Positions 18,250-28,400 of a DNA stretch of 64,000 nucleotides are shown here, one piece after another. Below the pieces are notes generated by a model. It was not told the origin of the DNA and searched no databases. It worked only from the letters and a program-made list of their open reading frames with translations. Source of the stretch: Chitinophagaceae bacterium. Lineage in GTDB: Bacteria > Bacteroidota > Bacteroidia > Chitinophagales > Chitinophagaceae. The translations under genes were made by a program, and so were the position numbers. Location: positions 124,001 to 188,000 of the forward strand of contig JAMLGU010000006.1 of NCBI GenBank assembly GCA_023957575.1, written 5' to 3'. How positions within the stretch are numbered: the first letter of the stretch is position 1; each line of letters starts with the position of its first letter.

Positions 18250-18798
18250 ATGACTTTTCGTGGATTCATATTGGCGTTACTATTATTTTTTGTTGCAGAT
18301 GAGGTTGTAGCTCAGCCGGGTTTGGCATCCAAACCCCGGATCATCATTAGTATTGACATTGGTGGAACCGACCCCAATGACAACCAGTCTTTTTCGCATT
18401 TCCTGATGTACGCCGATTTGTTTCAAACTGAAGGGCTGATATCATCGCCATCTTATGGAAATGGCAGTAGGGCAGAGATGTTGCGGATGATTGATTTGTA
18501 TGAAAAAGATTTGCCGAAATTGATGAAACACGCTACCGAATATCCTGCTCCCTTCAAAGGCTATACGACTTCTACTGAAGGCGCTGATTGGATTATAAAA
18601 TGTGCGATGAAGGAAAGTGATCAACCTTTGTGGTTGCTGGTGTGGGGTGGTCTGGAAGATGTAACACAGGCGCTGCACGATGCTTCGGGAATCAGTAAAG
18701 AATTGGCGAACCGAAGTTTTGGCAGATTGGGCCAAAAGATGGGATTGGCTCAGATAAATAATGAAAGAAAAAGACTACATAATCATGAAAAAATTTAA
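18250..18798 (+). pseudogene. Truncated DUF1593 (nucleoside-hydrolase-like) protein gene
   Basis: The N-terminal half matches the DUF1593 family of secreted nucleoside-hydrolase-like proteins: signal peptide (1-21), ISIDIGGTDPNDNQS as the Asp-rich metal/ribose-binding-like motif, and PLWLLVWGGLEDVTQALHDA. Family members run to about 450 residues, but homology stops near residue 144 (base 18685) and the frame ends in an unrelated basic tail that overlaps the next gene. In the +1 frame the last codons read EVLADWAKRWDWLR and end with TAA at 18755-18757, 3 bp before the next frame. That looks like a natural C-terminus. The simplest reading is an internal deletion that joined the 5' part of this gene to the 3' end of itself or of another gene. 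Confidence 0.7.
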
Positions 18799-19879
18799 TA
18801 CACCGGGATTTACAAAGACGGTTGGTCATAAAACTTCCCGCGGGTTATTTGTTTCATTACTGAGAGGTTTTATAATTACGGCAAGCCTTGCTTTTTTATC
18901 AGGTCTTTCCAATGCTCAGACCTCCCACCCAGAGAAATATACTTATATATTCACGGTAGCGAAAGACGGGACGGGTGATTTTCGGTATATTCAGGACGCT
19001 ATTGATGCCATGCGTGTATATCCACTGGCGCCCATCACGCTGTACATCAAAAATGGCGTTTATAATGAAAAGATAGAATTACCTGCAAACAATACGGATG
19101 TCAATTTCATCGGCGAGAACGTTGACAGTACTATCATCGTTTTCAATGATTATTCCGGCAGGGGTAAGTTGACAACATTTACTTCCTTTACAGCTAAGAT
19201 TTCCGGCAATCGTTTTTTTGCTCAGAATATCACTTTCAGCAACAATGCCGGACGGGTAGGCCAGGCCGTGGCATTGTATGTGGACGCAGATAAAGCGGTT
19301 TTTAAGAATTGCAGGTTCCTGGGCGACCAGGATACTATTTTTAGTGCGGGGGAAACCTCGCGGCAATTATTTGTGGACTGTTATATTGAGGGTACTACTG
19401 ATTTTATTTTCGGTCCGTCAACAGCCGTTTTTCAAAGTTGTACGATCAGGGAGAAATCCGATTCTTACATCACGGCGGCCAGTACTACTCCCGGTAAAAA
19501 ATTTGGTTATGTATTTTTGGACTGTAAAATAGAAGCTGCTCCCGGTGTGGAAAAAATATATCTCGGTCGCCCGTGGCGTGCTCACGCTAAAACAGTTTTT
19601 ATCAGATGTGAAATGCCGGTTCAGGTAAAGCCCGAAGGCTGGAATAACTGGGGGAATCCGGAAAATGAAAAGACTGTTTTGTACGCAGAATATAAATCAA
19701 CAGGAGTCGGCGCACAAGCGGATGCGAGGGTAAAATGGTCGCGACAACTAACAGACAAAGAAGCGGCAGGTTATACCCTTGCCAACATTTTTGCTTCGTA
19801 CAACCCTAATCTGCCGGGAGAAAAAGACTGGTTTCTTCAAACAACTTTAAAACCTTTTGTATGGCCTTCAAAAAAATAA
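18785..19879 (+). CDS. Pectinesterase, carbohydrate esterase family 8
   Basis: Removes methyl esters from homogalacturonan, exposing it to the pectate lyases. Right-handed beta-helix with the CE8 signature order: ITFSNNAGRVGQAVAL (Gln of the oxyanion site), FLGDQDTIF (catalytic Asp), EGTTDFIFGPS (second Asp), LGRPWR (substrate Arg and Trp). An N-terminal signal segment ends near SNAQ. The ATG at 18785 (MKKFNTPG) is preferred because GAAAGAAAAAGA precedes it; an upstream ATG at 18761 would add eight residues. The 3' end overlaps the next gene by 19 bp, so translation is probably coupled. Confidence 0.93.
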   Translation: MKKFNTPGFTKTVGHKTSRGLFVSLLRGFIITASLAFLSGLSNAQTSHPEKYTYIFTVAKDGTGDFRYIQDAIDAMRVYPLAPITLYIKNGVYNEKIELPANNTDVNFIGENVDSTIIVFNDYSGRGKLTTFTSFTAKISGNRFFAQNITFSNNAGRVGQAVALYVDADKAVFKNCRFLGDQDTIFSAGETSRQLFVDCYIEGTTDFIFGPSTAVFQSCTIREKSDSYITAASTTPGKKFGYVFLDCKIEAAPGVEKIYLGRPWRAHAKTVFIRCEMPVQVKPEGWNNWGNPENEKTVLYAEYKSTGVGAQADARVKWSRQLTDKEAAGYTLANIFASYNPNLPGEKDWFLQTTLKPFVWPSKK

Positions 19880-20796
19880 ATTCTTTTCTTGTCTTTTTTC
19901 TTTTTGGAATCACCTCATCCCTGTTCGCACAGGAGTTTTATGCAGTATGGCCTGACGGAAAAGTTCCCGGGGTTAACTCAATTCAAATAAAAGACAGCAT
20001 TGTCAATGAACGGATATGGCAGGTAGCTACGCCGGGTATTTATGCTTTCCCTGCGACAAAAGACGAAAATACAGGAGCCTCTGTTCTTATCTGTCCGGGT
20101 GGCGGATATCAGCGCGCCTCCTTTGTGTACAACGGATTCAACTTTGCAAAATGGTTCAATACCCTTGGCATCAATGTTTATGTACTGATATACCGTCAGC
20201 CTCACCAGCGCAATCTGACTGACCGTGCCGATGCACCGCTTCAGGATGCACAACGTGCCCTGCAATTTATCAGGGCGAATGCACAAAAATGGAATTTAAA
20301 AACGGATAAGATCGGTGTGATGGGCGTTAGCGCAGGGGGGCATCTGGCTTCGTCCTTGTCAACCCAAAGTAAGGATATCACTCTGATGAAAGATGAAATC
20401 AGTAATCAATCTTTCCGGCCCGATTTTGCGGTGTTGTTATCACCTGTTATTACAATGGGCAAATGGGCACATCAGGGGAGTAAACAAAGTCTTCTGGGAG
20501 CTGATACTTCCACTGCCAGAGTGGAAAAGTATTCGACAGAAAAACATGTGTCTTCCTTCACTCCACCCACTTTTATGGTACACGCTGTCAATGACAAAAC
20601 GGTAAATATTCACAATAGTTTATTGTATTATAATGCATTGATAGATCATGGAATTGATGCCAGTCTGCATACCTTTCCGCAGGGTGGGCACGGCATTCGC
20701 CTGGCGGGAAACCCCGGGTCAACAGAATTGTGGCTTCCCCTCTTGCATCTGTGGATGAAAGAAATGAATTTTTTAATACCTCTTCCTTTTAAGTAG
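19861..20796 (+). CDS. Exported alpha/beta-hydrolase esterase (acetyl esterase / BD-FAE-like)
   Basis: Signal peptide 1-23 (ends SLFAQ), then an alpha/beta-hydrolase fold with oxyanion motif CPGGGYQR, nucleophile elbow GVSAGGH, acid loop VHAVNDKTVN (Asp), and catalytic His in PQGGHGIRL. This set is typical of the acetyl-xylan/pectin esterase group that Bacteroidota often place beside CE8 genes. 311 residues. It overlaps the CE8 gene upstream by 19 bp and is followed 4 bp later by another CE8 gene. Pectin deacetylation is inferred from the context; another ester substrate is possible. Confidence 0.85.
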   Translation: MAFKKINSFLVFFLFGITSSLFAQEFYAVWPDGKVPGVNSIQIKDSIVNERIWQVATPGIYAFPATKDENTGASVLICPGGGYQRASFVYNGFNFAKWFNTLGINVYVLIYRQPHQRNLTDRADAPLQDAQRALQFIRANAQKWNLKTDKIGVMGVSAGGHLASSLSTQSKDITLMKDEISNQSFRPDFAVLLSPVITMGKWAHQGSKQSLLGADTSTARVEKYSTEKHVSSFTPPTFMVHAVNDKTVNIHNSLLYYNALIDHGIDASLHTFPQGGHGIRLAGNPGSTELWLPLLHLWMKEMNFLIPLPFK

Positions 20797-20800
20797 TACG

Positions 20801-21772
20801 ATGATACAAAGATTTTTTATAAGTACCGTCTTTTTACTTTTGACATTCAATATGTATGGACAATCTGCCCGGATAATAGTGGCAAAAGACGGAAGCGGGG
20901 AATTTGCAAATGTTCAGGATGCGATCAATGCAGTGCCCGATTTCAGAAAAGAGACAACAACTATTTTTATCCGAAGGGGAGTCTATAAGGAAAAGCTCAT
21001 CCTGCCTGCTACCAAAACGAATGTCAGAATGATAGGTGAAAGTGTGGATGAAGTTATTCTCACCTATGATGATTTTGCTTCGAAACTGAATCGTTTTGGG
21101 GAAAACATCGGAACCAGTGGCAGTGCGTCTTTTTTTATTCATGGCGAAGGGTTTACTGCTGAAAATATAACGTTTGAAAATAGCGCCGGACCTGTAGGTC
21201 AGGCCGTTGCCGTCAGGGTTGCCTCAGATAAGGTAAAATTTATTAACTGTAAATTCTTAGGTTTTCAGGACACTTTATACACTTGGGGCTATGGGGCATC
21301 GTCCAGACAGTATTACAAAAACTGTTATATAGAAGGTACCGTAGATTTTATCTTTGGTTCATCCACAGCTGTTTTTGATGAATGTCACATTTTTGGAAAA
21401 AAAGGAGGTGGTTATCTCACAGCAGCCAGCACCCCAGATACTTCTGCTTATGGTTATGTTTTTCTAAATTGTAAAATAGATGGTGATGCACCTCCTGAAT
21501 CTTTTTACCTGGGTCGTCCATGGAGACCCTTTGCCAAAACTGCTTTTATAAACTGCCAAATGAGTGAAATTATAAAACCCGAAGGTTGGAATAACTGGCA
21601 AAATCCTAAAAACGAAGAGACAACATTTTACTCTGAGTATAAATCGAAAGGGAAAGGTAGTAATGAACTTAAAAGAGTCAGATGGAGTTATCAATTGTCA
21701 GAAAAGGATTTGAAAGAATTTACTGTTAACAAAGTATTTAAGAGCTGGGATGTAGCAGCTAATGGATATTGA
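20801..21772 (+). CDS. Pectinesterase, carbohydrate esterase family 8
   Basis: Second pectin methylesterase of the locus, 323 residues, with a short signal peptide ending MYGQ. Family motifs in order are VAKDGSGEFANVQDAINAV, ITFENSAGPVGQAVAV, FLGFQDTLYTW, EGTVDFIFGSS and LGRPWRPFAKT. The catalytic Asp pair and substrate Arg-Trp are all present. In FLGFQDTLY a Phe stands where the first CE8 has Asp, but the catalytic Asp of QDT is kept. It is the last gene of the pectin locus in the window. 4 bp separate it from the upstream esterase. Confidence 0.94.
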   Translation: MIQRFFISTVFLLLTFNMYGQSARIIVAKDGSGEFANVQDAINAVPDFRKETTTIFIRRGVYKEKLILPATKTNVRMIGESVDEVILTYDDFASKLNRFGENIGTSGSASFFIHGEGFTAENITFENSAGPVGQAVAVRVASDKVKFINCKFLGFQDTLYTWGYGASSRQYYKNCYIEGTVDFIFGSSTAVFDECHIFGKKGGGYLTAASTPDTSAYGYVFLNCKIDGDAPPESFYLGRPWRPFAKTAFINCQMSEIIKPEGWNNWQNPKNEETTFYSEYKSKGKGSNELKRVRWSYQLSEKDLKEFTVNKVFKSWDVAANGY

Positions 21773-21836
21773 GATTTTTTGTCTTTTGTTTTTTATGCTT
21801 GATTATTTAATCAGAGCTATTTGAATCAAATATCAG

Positions 21837-21844
21837 TAAATTTG
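21837..21844 (+). promoter_or_regulatory. -7 promoter box of the AMP nucleosidase gene
   Basis: TAAATTTG fits the Bacteroidota consensus TAnnTTTG and lies 24 bp before the ATG at 21869. No clear -33 TTTG stands at the usual distance. Confidence 0.5.
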
Positions 21845-21868
21845 TAACAATTAGTGATAGATGAAAAT

Positions 21869-22639
21869 ATGAACACAAAAGAAGAGATTGTAAACAATTG
21901 GTTGCCTCGATACACGGGAGAGCGTCTTGAAAATTTTGGAGAATATATTTTGCTTACCAATTTTAGTAATTATGTATCGCTTTTTGCAGAATGGAACAAA
22001 GTAAAAGTAGTGGGCAAAGACAAACCTATGCAATGCGCTACTGCCGGCGATATTACCATTATTAATTTTGGAATGGGCAGCCCCAATGCTGCGACCATTA
22101 TGGATTTACTCACCGCCATTGAACCCAAAGCGGTTTTGTTTTTGGGAAAATGCGGTGGATTGAAGAAGAGAAATAATGTGGGAGATTTAATTCTGCCTAT
22201 TGCGGCTATCAGAGGAGAGGGTACTTCCAATGACTATTTTCCCGCCGAAGTACCGGCAATGCCGGCGTTTGCTCTTCAAAAAGCAGTGAGTACTGCCATC
22301 AGGCAGGCCAAGGTGGATTATTGGACAGGTACCGTTTACACCACTAACCGAAGAGTGTGGGAGCATGATGAAGATTTTAAAGATTACCTACAAGAAATAA
22401 GAGCTTATGCAGTGGATATGGAAACTGCAACTGTATTTACTGTTGGTTTCTTTAACAAAATACCCACCGGAGCATTACTTTTAGTAAGCGACCAACCTAT
22501 GATTCCCGAAGGAGTGAAAACAGAAGAAAGCGATAAAAAAGTTACCACCGATTTTGTAGAGCGCCATTTGAAAATTGGTATTGAAGCATTGAAGCAACTG
22601 ATTAATAAAAAACAAACAGTAAGGCATCTGAGGTTTTAA
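21869..22639 (+). CDS. amn: AMP nucleosidase
   Basis: Hydrolyses AMP to adenine and ribose 5-phosphate in the cytoplasm. Short Bacteroidota form of about 256 residues with the phosphorylase-fold core: TIINFGMGSPNAATIMDLL, VLFLGKCGGLK, YTTNRRVWEHDEDF, and VDMETATVFTVGF, where Met-Glu-Thr is the ribose-binding signature. The call rests on close resemblance to this conserved family. ATG at 21869 (MNTKEEIVNNW) is chosen over an in-frame GTG at 21854, since family members start here. It sits between the pectin locus and queA as an independent transcript. Confidence 0.9.
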   Translation: MNTKEEIVNNWLPRYTGERLENFGEYILLTNFSNYVSLFAEWNKVKVVGKDKPMQCATAGDITIINFGMGSPNAATIMDLLTAIEPKAVLFLGKCGGLKKRNNVGDLILPIAAIRGEGTSNDYFPAEVPAMPAFALQKAVSTAIRQAKVDYWTGTVYTTNRRVWEHDEDFKDYLQEIRAYAVDMETATVFTVGFFNKIPTGALLLVSDQPMIPEGVKTEESDKKVTTDFVERHLKIGIEALKQLINKKQTVRHLRF

Positions 22640-22707
22640 AATTAACCGATTAGTATTCAATTAGTTAAAATTTTGAATATATTTTTTATTAATCAAAAAT
22701 AATATAC

Positions 22708-22715
22708 TACCTTTG
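22708..22715 (+). promoter_or_regulatory. -7 promoter box of queA
   Basis: TACCTTTG is an exact match to TAnnTTTG. It would give an untranslated leader of about 125 nt before the ATG at 22848, long compared with other genes in the window. Confidence 0.6.
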
Positions 22716-22727
22716 CCGCCGAAAAAA

Positions 22728-22759
22728 TCGAAAACCGGTGCCGTAAGACCGGGGATCGA
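22728..22759 (+). other. Possible structured leader hairpin of queA
   Basis: TCGA at 22728-22731 pairs with TCGA at 22756-22759 and CCGG at 22735-22738 with CCGG at 22749-22752, around a loop of ten bases; complementary short G- and C-runs follow up to about 22800. No match to the preQ1 riboswitch consensus was recognised. Function unknown. Confidence 0.35.
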
Positions 22760-22847
22760 AAGGGCAAAATACCTTTTGAGGGCTGTTTTTCTCCGTTCCC
22801 CGCTTCACTTGTTTTGATTGTATTTGACAATAAAACCCAGATAGTAA

Positions 22848-23897
22848 ATGAAGCTTTCACAATTTCAATTTGATTTACCCTTAAATTTAATAGCTCAAAC
22901 ACCTGCGAAAAAAAGAGAAGATGCCCGAATGATGGTGGTTCATCGTCATACCGGACAGATTGAAAACAAATATTTTCGTGATATCCTCGATTATTTTGAT
23001 GATAAAGATGTTTTTGTAGTAAATAATACAAAGGTTTTTCCTGCCCGCATGTATGGGCGAAAGGAAAAGACCGGCGCAAAAATTGAAGTCTTTCTTTTGA
23101 GAGAACTCAATAAACAAAATCGTCTTTGGGACGTGATAGTAGATCCCGCAAGGAAAATAAGGGTAGGTAACAAGTTGTATTTTGGTGAAAATGAGGAATT
23201 AGTTGCCGAGGTAATTGACAATACAACCAGCCGGGGGCGTACCATTCGTTTTCTTTGGGAAGGAAGTGAGGAAGCCTTTAGGCAACAATTGGAGGTTTTG
23301 GGTGAAACGCCTTTGCCCAAATACATCAAACGTAAACCAGACGAAGACGATAAAGAGCGCTATCAAACCGTTTATGCAAAGTATGAAGGCGCTGTGGCTG
23401 CACCTACTGCCGGTTTACATTTTAGCAAGGAACTAATTAAAAGACTTGAAATAAAAGGCATCCGTTTTGCAGAACTTACTTTGCATACCGGATTGGGTAC
23501 CTTCAGACCTATTGAGGTTGAAGACCTTAGCAAACATAAAATGGATGCTGAGTATTATAAAATTGATGAAATAGCCTGTAATATTGTAAATAAAGCAAAA
23601 AAGCATAATCATCGTATTTGCTCCATTGGAACAACGACTATGAGGGCAATGGAATCATCATTTACGGCTCAAAAACTACTAAAACCTTCAGAAGGATGGA
23701 CAAATATGTTCATTCATCCGCCTTATGATTTTAATATTGCGGATGCATTGGTAACCAATTTTCATTTACCAAAAACAAGCCTGATGATTATGACTGCTGC
23801 ATTTGCCGGTTATGATTTGGCTATAGAAGCCTACAAAAAAGCAATAAAGGATAAATACCGCTTTTTTAGTTATGGAGACTCTTTGTTGGTAATTTAA
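22848..23897 (+). CDS. queA: S-adenosylmethionine:tRNA ribosyltransferase-isomerase
   Basis: Transfers and rearranges the ribose of SAM onto preQ1 in tRNA to form epoxyqueuosine. The 349-residue protein shows the family hallmarks [21 protein letters not shown] at the N-terminus, [54 protein letters not shown] and the C-terminal [20 protein letters not shown] with [11 protein letters not shown]. Length and motif order match the family throughout. A long leader and a clear terminator at 23919-23957 suggest a single-gene transcript. Confidence 0.97.
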   Translation: MKLSQFQFDLPLNLIAQTPAKKREDARMMVVHRHTGQIENKYFRDILDYFDDKDVFVVNNTKVFPARMYGRKEKTGAKIEVFLLRELNKQNRLWDVIVDPARKIRVGNKLYFGENEELVAEVIDNTTSRGRTIRFLWEGSEEAFRQQLEVLGETPLPKYIKRKPDEDDKERYQTVYAKYEGAVAAPTAGLHFSKELIKRLEIKGIRFAELTLHTGLGTFRPIEVEDLSKHKMDAEYYKIDEIACNIVNKAKKHNHRICSIGTTTMRAMESSFTAQKLLKPSEGWTNMFIHPPYDFNIADALVTNFHLPKTSLMIMTAAFAGYDLAIEAYKKAIKDKYRFFSYGDSLLVI

Positions 23898-23918
23898 ATT
23901 GAAGGTATACCTAATTTA

Positions 23919-23957
23919 CAAAACAACCTCTTTCAGAAATATGAAGAGGTTGTTTTG
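23919..23957. terminator. Bidirectional terminator between queA and the third susD
   Basis: Perfect 14-bp stem (CAAAACAACCTCTT at 23919-23932 with its complement at 23944-23957) and an 11-base loop. T-rich sequence follows on the + strand and the arm itself is A-rich, so it can serve both convergent genes. Confidence 0.85.
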
Positions 23958-23983
23958 TTTTGTTGATTGGCAATAGAATCTCT

Positions 23984-25396
23984 TTATGGTTTGTCCCACC
24001 ATACTCTGGTGTTCAACCCATCGGTACCACCATAAGGGAAGGCTGCTACAGCAGCATCATAATTAGCCTTATTGATATTGGCCTCCTGAGTGGGGTAGCC
24101 TTCTCTCCTTGGAATCTGTCCGCCATTTGCTCCTGCAGGCGCTACAAGTAGCGGATAGCCGGTCCTGCGCCACTCGGCCCAGCCTTCGTATCCGTGCAAA
24201 AAGAGGTGTACCCATCGTTGGTAAGATATTTGCTTAATGGCATTGGCAGGATCATAAATGATATCCGGATTGGTCATGAAGGCAGCCACACTGGCCGTGC
24301 TGCCCGTCCATTGAGCTATGGATTGTTTGATGGCTTCTTCATAATTGGTTTTAGCCACTGCATCGCCACCATCTAACCAGCCAATTTTGGCAGCCTCTGC
24401 TTTTGCAAATAGTACCTGCGCATAAGTTACCAGATAAACTGGTGAGTTCTGTTGCCTCAATCCGGTGCCTAATAATGATATTGAGGGAATATCATTGGAG
24501 TTCCCTACCTCTTTGCCATATTCGAGGCCAACGTATTGACCGGCATTATTTTTATCGCCAAAAACCGGCAGACGCGGGTCGCTTAATGGTTTCATGTAGT
24601 CAACTAAAGGTTTGCTCAAGGCATACCACTGCCTGCCTAACCTTGTGAAGGAGTTGTACCAGAAGTTCTCCATCGTTGCATCTGCCAGATGAGGAAAGAG
24701 AAAATTGTCTGTGTTCGCAGTCATAATACCATTATTGATAGCCTTCACAAATTCGGCCTTGCCTTTTGCGGCATCCACTTTTGATAATCTGAGCGCCATT
24801 AAAGCATGAATGGTGTTACCCATCTTTTTCCATTTTGAAACATCGCCTTTGTAAACGATGTCATTTAATATATTTCCGCTTACGAAAGCAGCATTGGCCT
24901 CATCCAAAAGTAGAAAAAGACTGTCATAAATATCCTTTTGCTTATCATATTTTGGAGAAAAATTTCCGGCGGCTCTGCCTGCTTCACTATAGGGCAAATC
25001 GCCCCATCTGTCCGTCATAAACCACATAAAATAGGCCTTCAGTATTTTGGCCACAGCTACCTGATTGGCCACAGGACCTTCATTGGCGTTCAACTGGCTG
25101 GTAAGCGCCTTTTGCAGATCAATAATCGGGCCGGTGTACCAGCTTGTAAACGAAAAATTGGTGGCAATATACCTACTGTTGTCGGTAAAAGTGGTAAGCG
25201 AAAGGTATTGCGGATAGTGTACCCCATAAACGCTTGAACTAATGGAAGGCAGGTAAAGTTCTGCATTGGCAATTAACTGAGTACCCGAAGCTGCAGAGGG
25301 ATTATTGGGATCGGAGTAATAAGAACTGTCAAACTTGGTGCAGGCAAAAAACCCAATCACTATAATCGGTAAAAACGGTTTTAATATCTTTAGCAT
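23984..25396 (-). CDS. SusD/RagB-family outer membrane lipoprotein (SusD-like_2 type)
   Basis: Partner of the SusC encoded just upstream on the same strand (25415-28615). Lipobox IGFFAC is followed by TKFDSSYYSDPNNPS. Features of the SusD-like_2 group are LTTFTDNSRY, YFMWFMTDRWGDLPYSEAG, ALMALRLSKVD and the C-terminal YQRWVHLFLHGYEGWAEWRRTGYP. About 470 residues, usual for this group and shorter than classical SusD. ATG at 25396 is chosen; an in-frame TTG at 25405 would add three residues. No glycan enzymes are adjacent, so the substrate is unknown; this group also serves peptide and other uptake systems. Confidence 0.9.
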   Translation of the reverse strand: MLKILKPFLPIIVIGFFACTKFDSSYYSDPNNPSAASGTQLIANAELYLPSISSSVYGVHYPQYLSLTTFTDNSRYIATNFSFTSWYTGPIIDLQKALTSQLNANEGPVANQVAVAKILKAYFMWFMTDRWGDLPYSEAGRAAGNFSPKYDKQKDIYDSLFLLLDEANAAFVSGNILNDIVYKGDVSKWKKMGNTIHALMALRLSKVDAAKGKAEFVKAINNGIMTANTDNFLFPHLADATMENFWYNSFTRLGRQWYALSKPLVDYMKPLSDPRLPVFGDKNNAGQYVGLEYGKEVGNSNDIPSISLLGTGLRQQNSPVYLVTYAQVLFAKAEAAKIGWLDGGDAVAKTNYEEAIKQSIAQWTGSTASVAAFMTNPDIIYDPANAIKQISYQRWVHLFLHGYEGWAEWRRTGYPLLVAPAGANGGQIPRREGYPTQEANINKANYDAAVAAFPYGGTDGLNTRVWWDKP

Positions 25397-25414
25397 TATT
25401 TTCAATTTAAAGTT

Positions 25415-28400
25415 TTAAAAAGTTAAATTCAGGCTGATACCATAACTGCGTACCGTTTGCAATTCACCTTTTTCTATCCAACTGATGGAGGCGCTGCCTG
25501 AAGATAATTCGGAGGGATCGACACCTTTTGGCGCTTTTTGCCAAATCATATAGGGATTGCGGGCAATTAATGCCACTCTTAAAGCTTTTATGGAAGTCTT
25601 CTGCAATAACCTGTTGCTGAGCGAATAGCCAAGACTTAACTCCCTGAGCTTTATGTAAGATGCATCATAAACCCACTCGTCATAAATTCTGGTGCCAATA
25701 TTATTTCTAAAATAAGTTCTGGCATCTATATATGCTGAAACAGGCTGCTTGGTTGATGCAGAAATACCTTCAATTTTATATCCTCCCCCATCAGCTAATG
25801 GATCACGCACGTTTTTGCCCTTATCATTTATAGCGGCGGTTCGTTCTTCCTGCCCCGATTTTACGGCTAACATCTGAGACCAACTGAAAAATTTTCCACC
25901 TTTCTGGAAGTCAATCATTGCATTGAGGTCGAAATTAAAGATTTTGAAACTGTTCAGAAATCCTCCGGTAAATTTAGGTACCACAGAACCGAAATTTATG
26001 TTCAATTGTTGGATAGGCAAATTATTGGCATCCAACAAAATTTTGCCGGTTGCAGAATCCCTTTTATAACCGGGGCCTATTAGCTGGCCAAAAGGTTCTC
26101 CCACATTTGAAAACAGATATACTGTCTGGCTTGAATAGGTATTGGCGTCCAGCTGGTATGAAGTCAACCCCTGATACAATTCGTTTACCATGCCTTTGTT
26201 GCTGGCGAGGTTCAAAGTGGTATTCCATTCAAAACTGTTTGTCTGAACAGGTGTGCCTGTCAGAGATATTTCGATACCCTTGTTTGAGATTTTACCGGCG
26301 TTGATGACTGCATTACTGTGCCCCGATGCAGGTGATATTTGCAATGGTAATATTTGGTTTTTATTCACCTGCTCGTAGTAGGTTACATCCAGGCCTAATC
26401 TGTTATTTAAGAACTTAAGATCCACACCGGCTTCAAACGAGTTGGCATAAGATGGTTTGATATTTGGATTTCTTAAAGTGCTTGGAACCGTCATCGTGTT
26501 GATGGGAGGGGTGGCATTGTAAATGCCGCCGGCAGTATAAACATCTATGAACTGATAAGGCGACAAATCGGTTCCCGCCTGTGCATAACTCACTCTCAAC
26601 TTTCCGAATGATAAAAGATTGTTTTTCATTAATTCGCTAAACACAAAGCTACCAGAAACCGAGGGATAAATATATGCGTTATTATCAGGTGGCAATGCGG
26701 AAGAAACATCTCTTCTTAACGTTCCATCTAAAAATAATAAATCTCTATAACCTAATGATACAAGTGCATAAGCACTGCGAACCTGCTTTTTGGATGTATA
26801 ATTATTTATAATCGGTCTGTTGACAGATGCCTCTAAACTGTACCATCCCGGGCTTGAAAGACCTCCGGAGGTACTGCCAGAAATATATGAATAATCGCTG
26901 TTCAGCAGATTTCCGCCTAATGTAGCATTTAAGGATAGGTCTCCCCATTTTTTGGAGTATTCTCCCATCAATTCGTAGTTGACTTCTTTGTTTTGATATT
27001 TCCCTTCAAAATAGCCGGGATCAAGTCTGCCACCTATTGCAGTACGGCTATTTAATTTCTGAACATAGATATCGCCTCTTACAAAACCACTGATTTTAAA
27101 TGAATGGAAAAGCTGATAGCGCACATTTACGTCTCCAAACAAGCGGTCGCGCTGATCGGCATTCAGGTTTTCATAAGCGTCAAAGTAAGGATTGTTCCAG
27201 TCGCTGGGTTTGTTGTTTGTAATCATACCCGAAGTGGTATTCGGATTTACGTTCCAGTTCATTATTGTACCATCCGGGTATTTATAGTTTCTCAAACGTT
27301 TGATATCGATATTTCTCTGAAACCATTGAACGGCGCCGGTAAACGAACCCTGATAGCCTTGCACCGGCCTTCGGCCACTATTGTTGGCATAGTTTACATT
27401 GGTTCCTACAATCAACTTGGATGTGGCATTCAGGCTGGCATTCAGACCTAAGTTGTTTCTTCTCAGAAAGGTATTGGGATAAGTTCCTTTGATATAAGCA
27501 TTGTTATAGCTCAACCTGTAAACACTGCTGTTGCCACCGCCTGAAACGGTTATGCCATTATTAATGTTCTGCCCGGTTTCGAAAAAGTCTTTAATATTAT
27601 TGGGTTGTGGTAAAAAAGGAGTCGCTTTCCCAAACTCCGGGTCTTGCGGATAGAAACTGTAATACATTCTCACTGGCGTTCCATCCATTTTAGGCCCCCA
27701 GCTTTCATCATTGCCATTTACATAAAGCTCACCATTAGCAAGTTTCAGGAAAGTTTGGTTGTTGCCTACTCCATACACATTTTGCAGAGGCAGGAAATTA
27801 CCCACCTTTTCTACCGAGTAAGCCGAATTTAAACTGATAGTTGCTTTTTTGGCGGCACGACTTCCTTTCTTGGTAGTAATTAACACTACGCCATATTGGC
27901 CACGAAGGCCATACAAAGCAGAAGCCGGTGGCCCTTTCAGCACATTGATGGATTCGATATCATCATTATTAATATCCTGACCGATATTTCCAAGGTCGGT
28001 TCCATTGGCGGTTCCGCTACTGAAATTGGCATTGGAAATGGGGGTTCCGTCCACCACTATCAGCGGAGCGCCACCGCCGCCAATAGAGTTGATACCTCTG
28101 ATTTTTATTTTTTGAGTTCCTCCTAAGTTGGCGCCCGAAGAACCAATCACCTGCACACCGGCTATTTTACCGGCCAATGCGCCTATGACATTCTGGTCTT
28201 TGGTCATGGTGAGGTTTTCTCCTTTCACCTCCTGGCTGGCATAACCCAATGCTTTTTTCTGGCGGGTGATGCCGAGTGCGGTTACTACCACCTCCTCCAT
28301 AGATGCAGCTTCATTTTCCTTCAGGATAATCTGGAAGTTTGATTCGTTACCGATTTTTAATATGGAAGATTTGTAACCTATTGCCGATATTTCAAGGCTG

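Noticed and set aside
18250..18798. DUF1593 frame as an intact short gene
   Set aside because: It loses family similarity midway, ends in a basic tail overlapping the next gene, and the +1 frame holds a better C-terminus.
22716..22847. preQ1 riboswitch before queA
   Set aside because: No match to the remembered preQ1-I consensus; only the general observation of a possible structured leader is kept.
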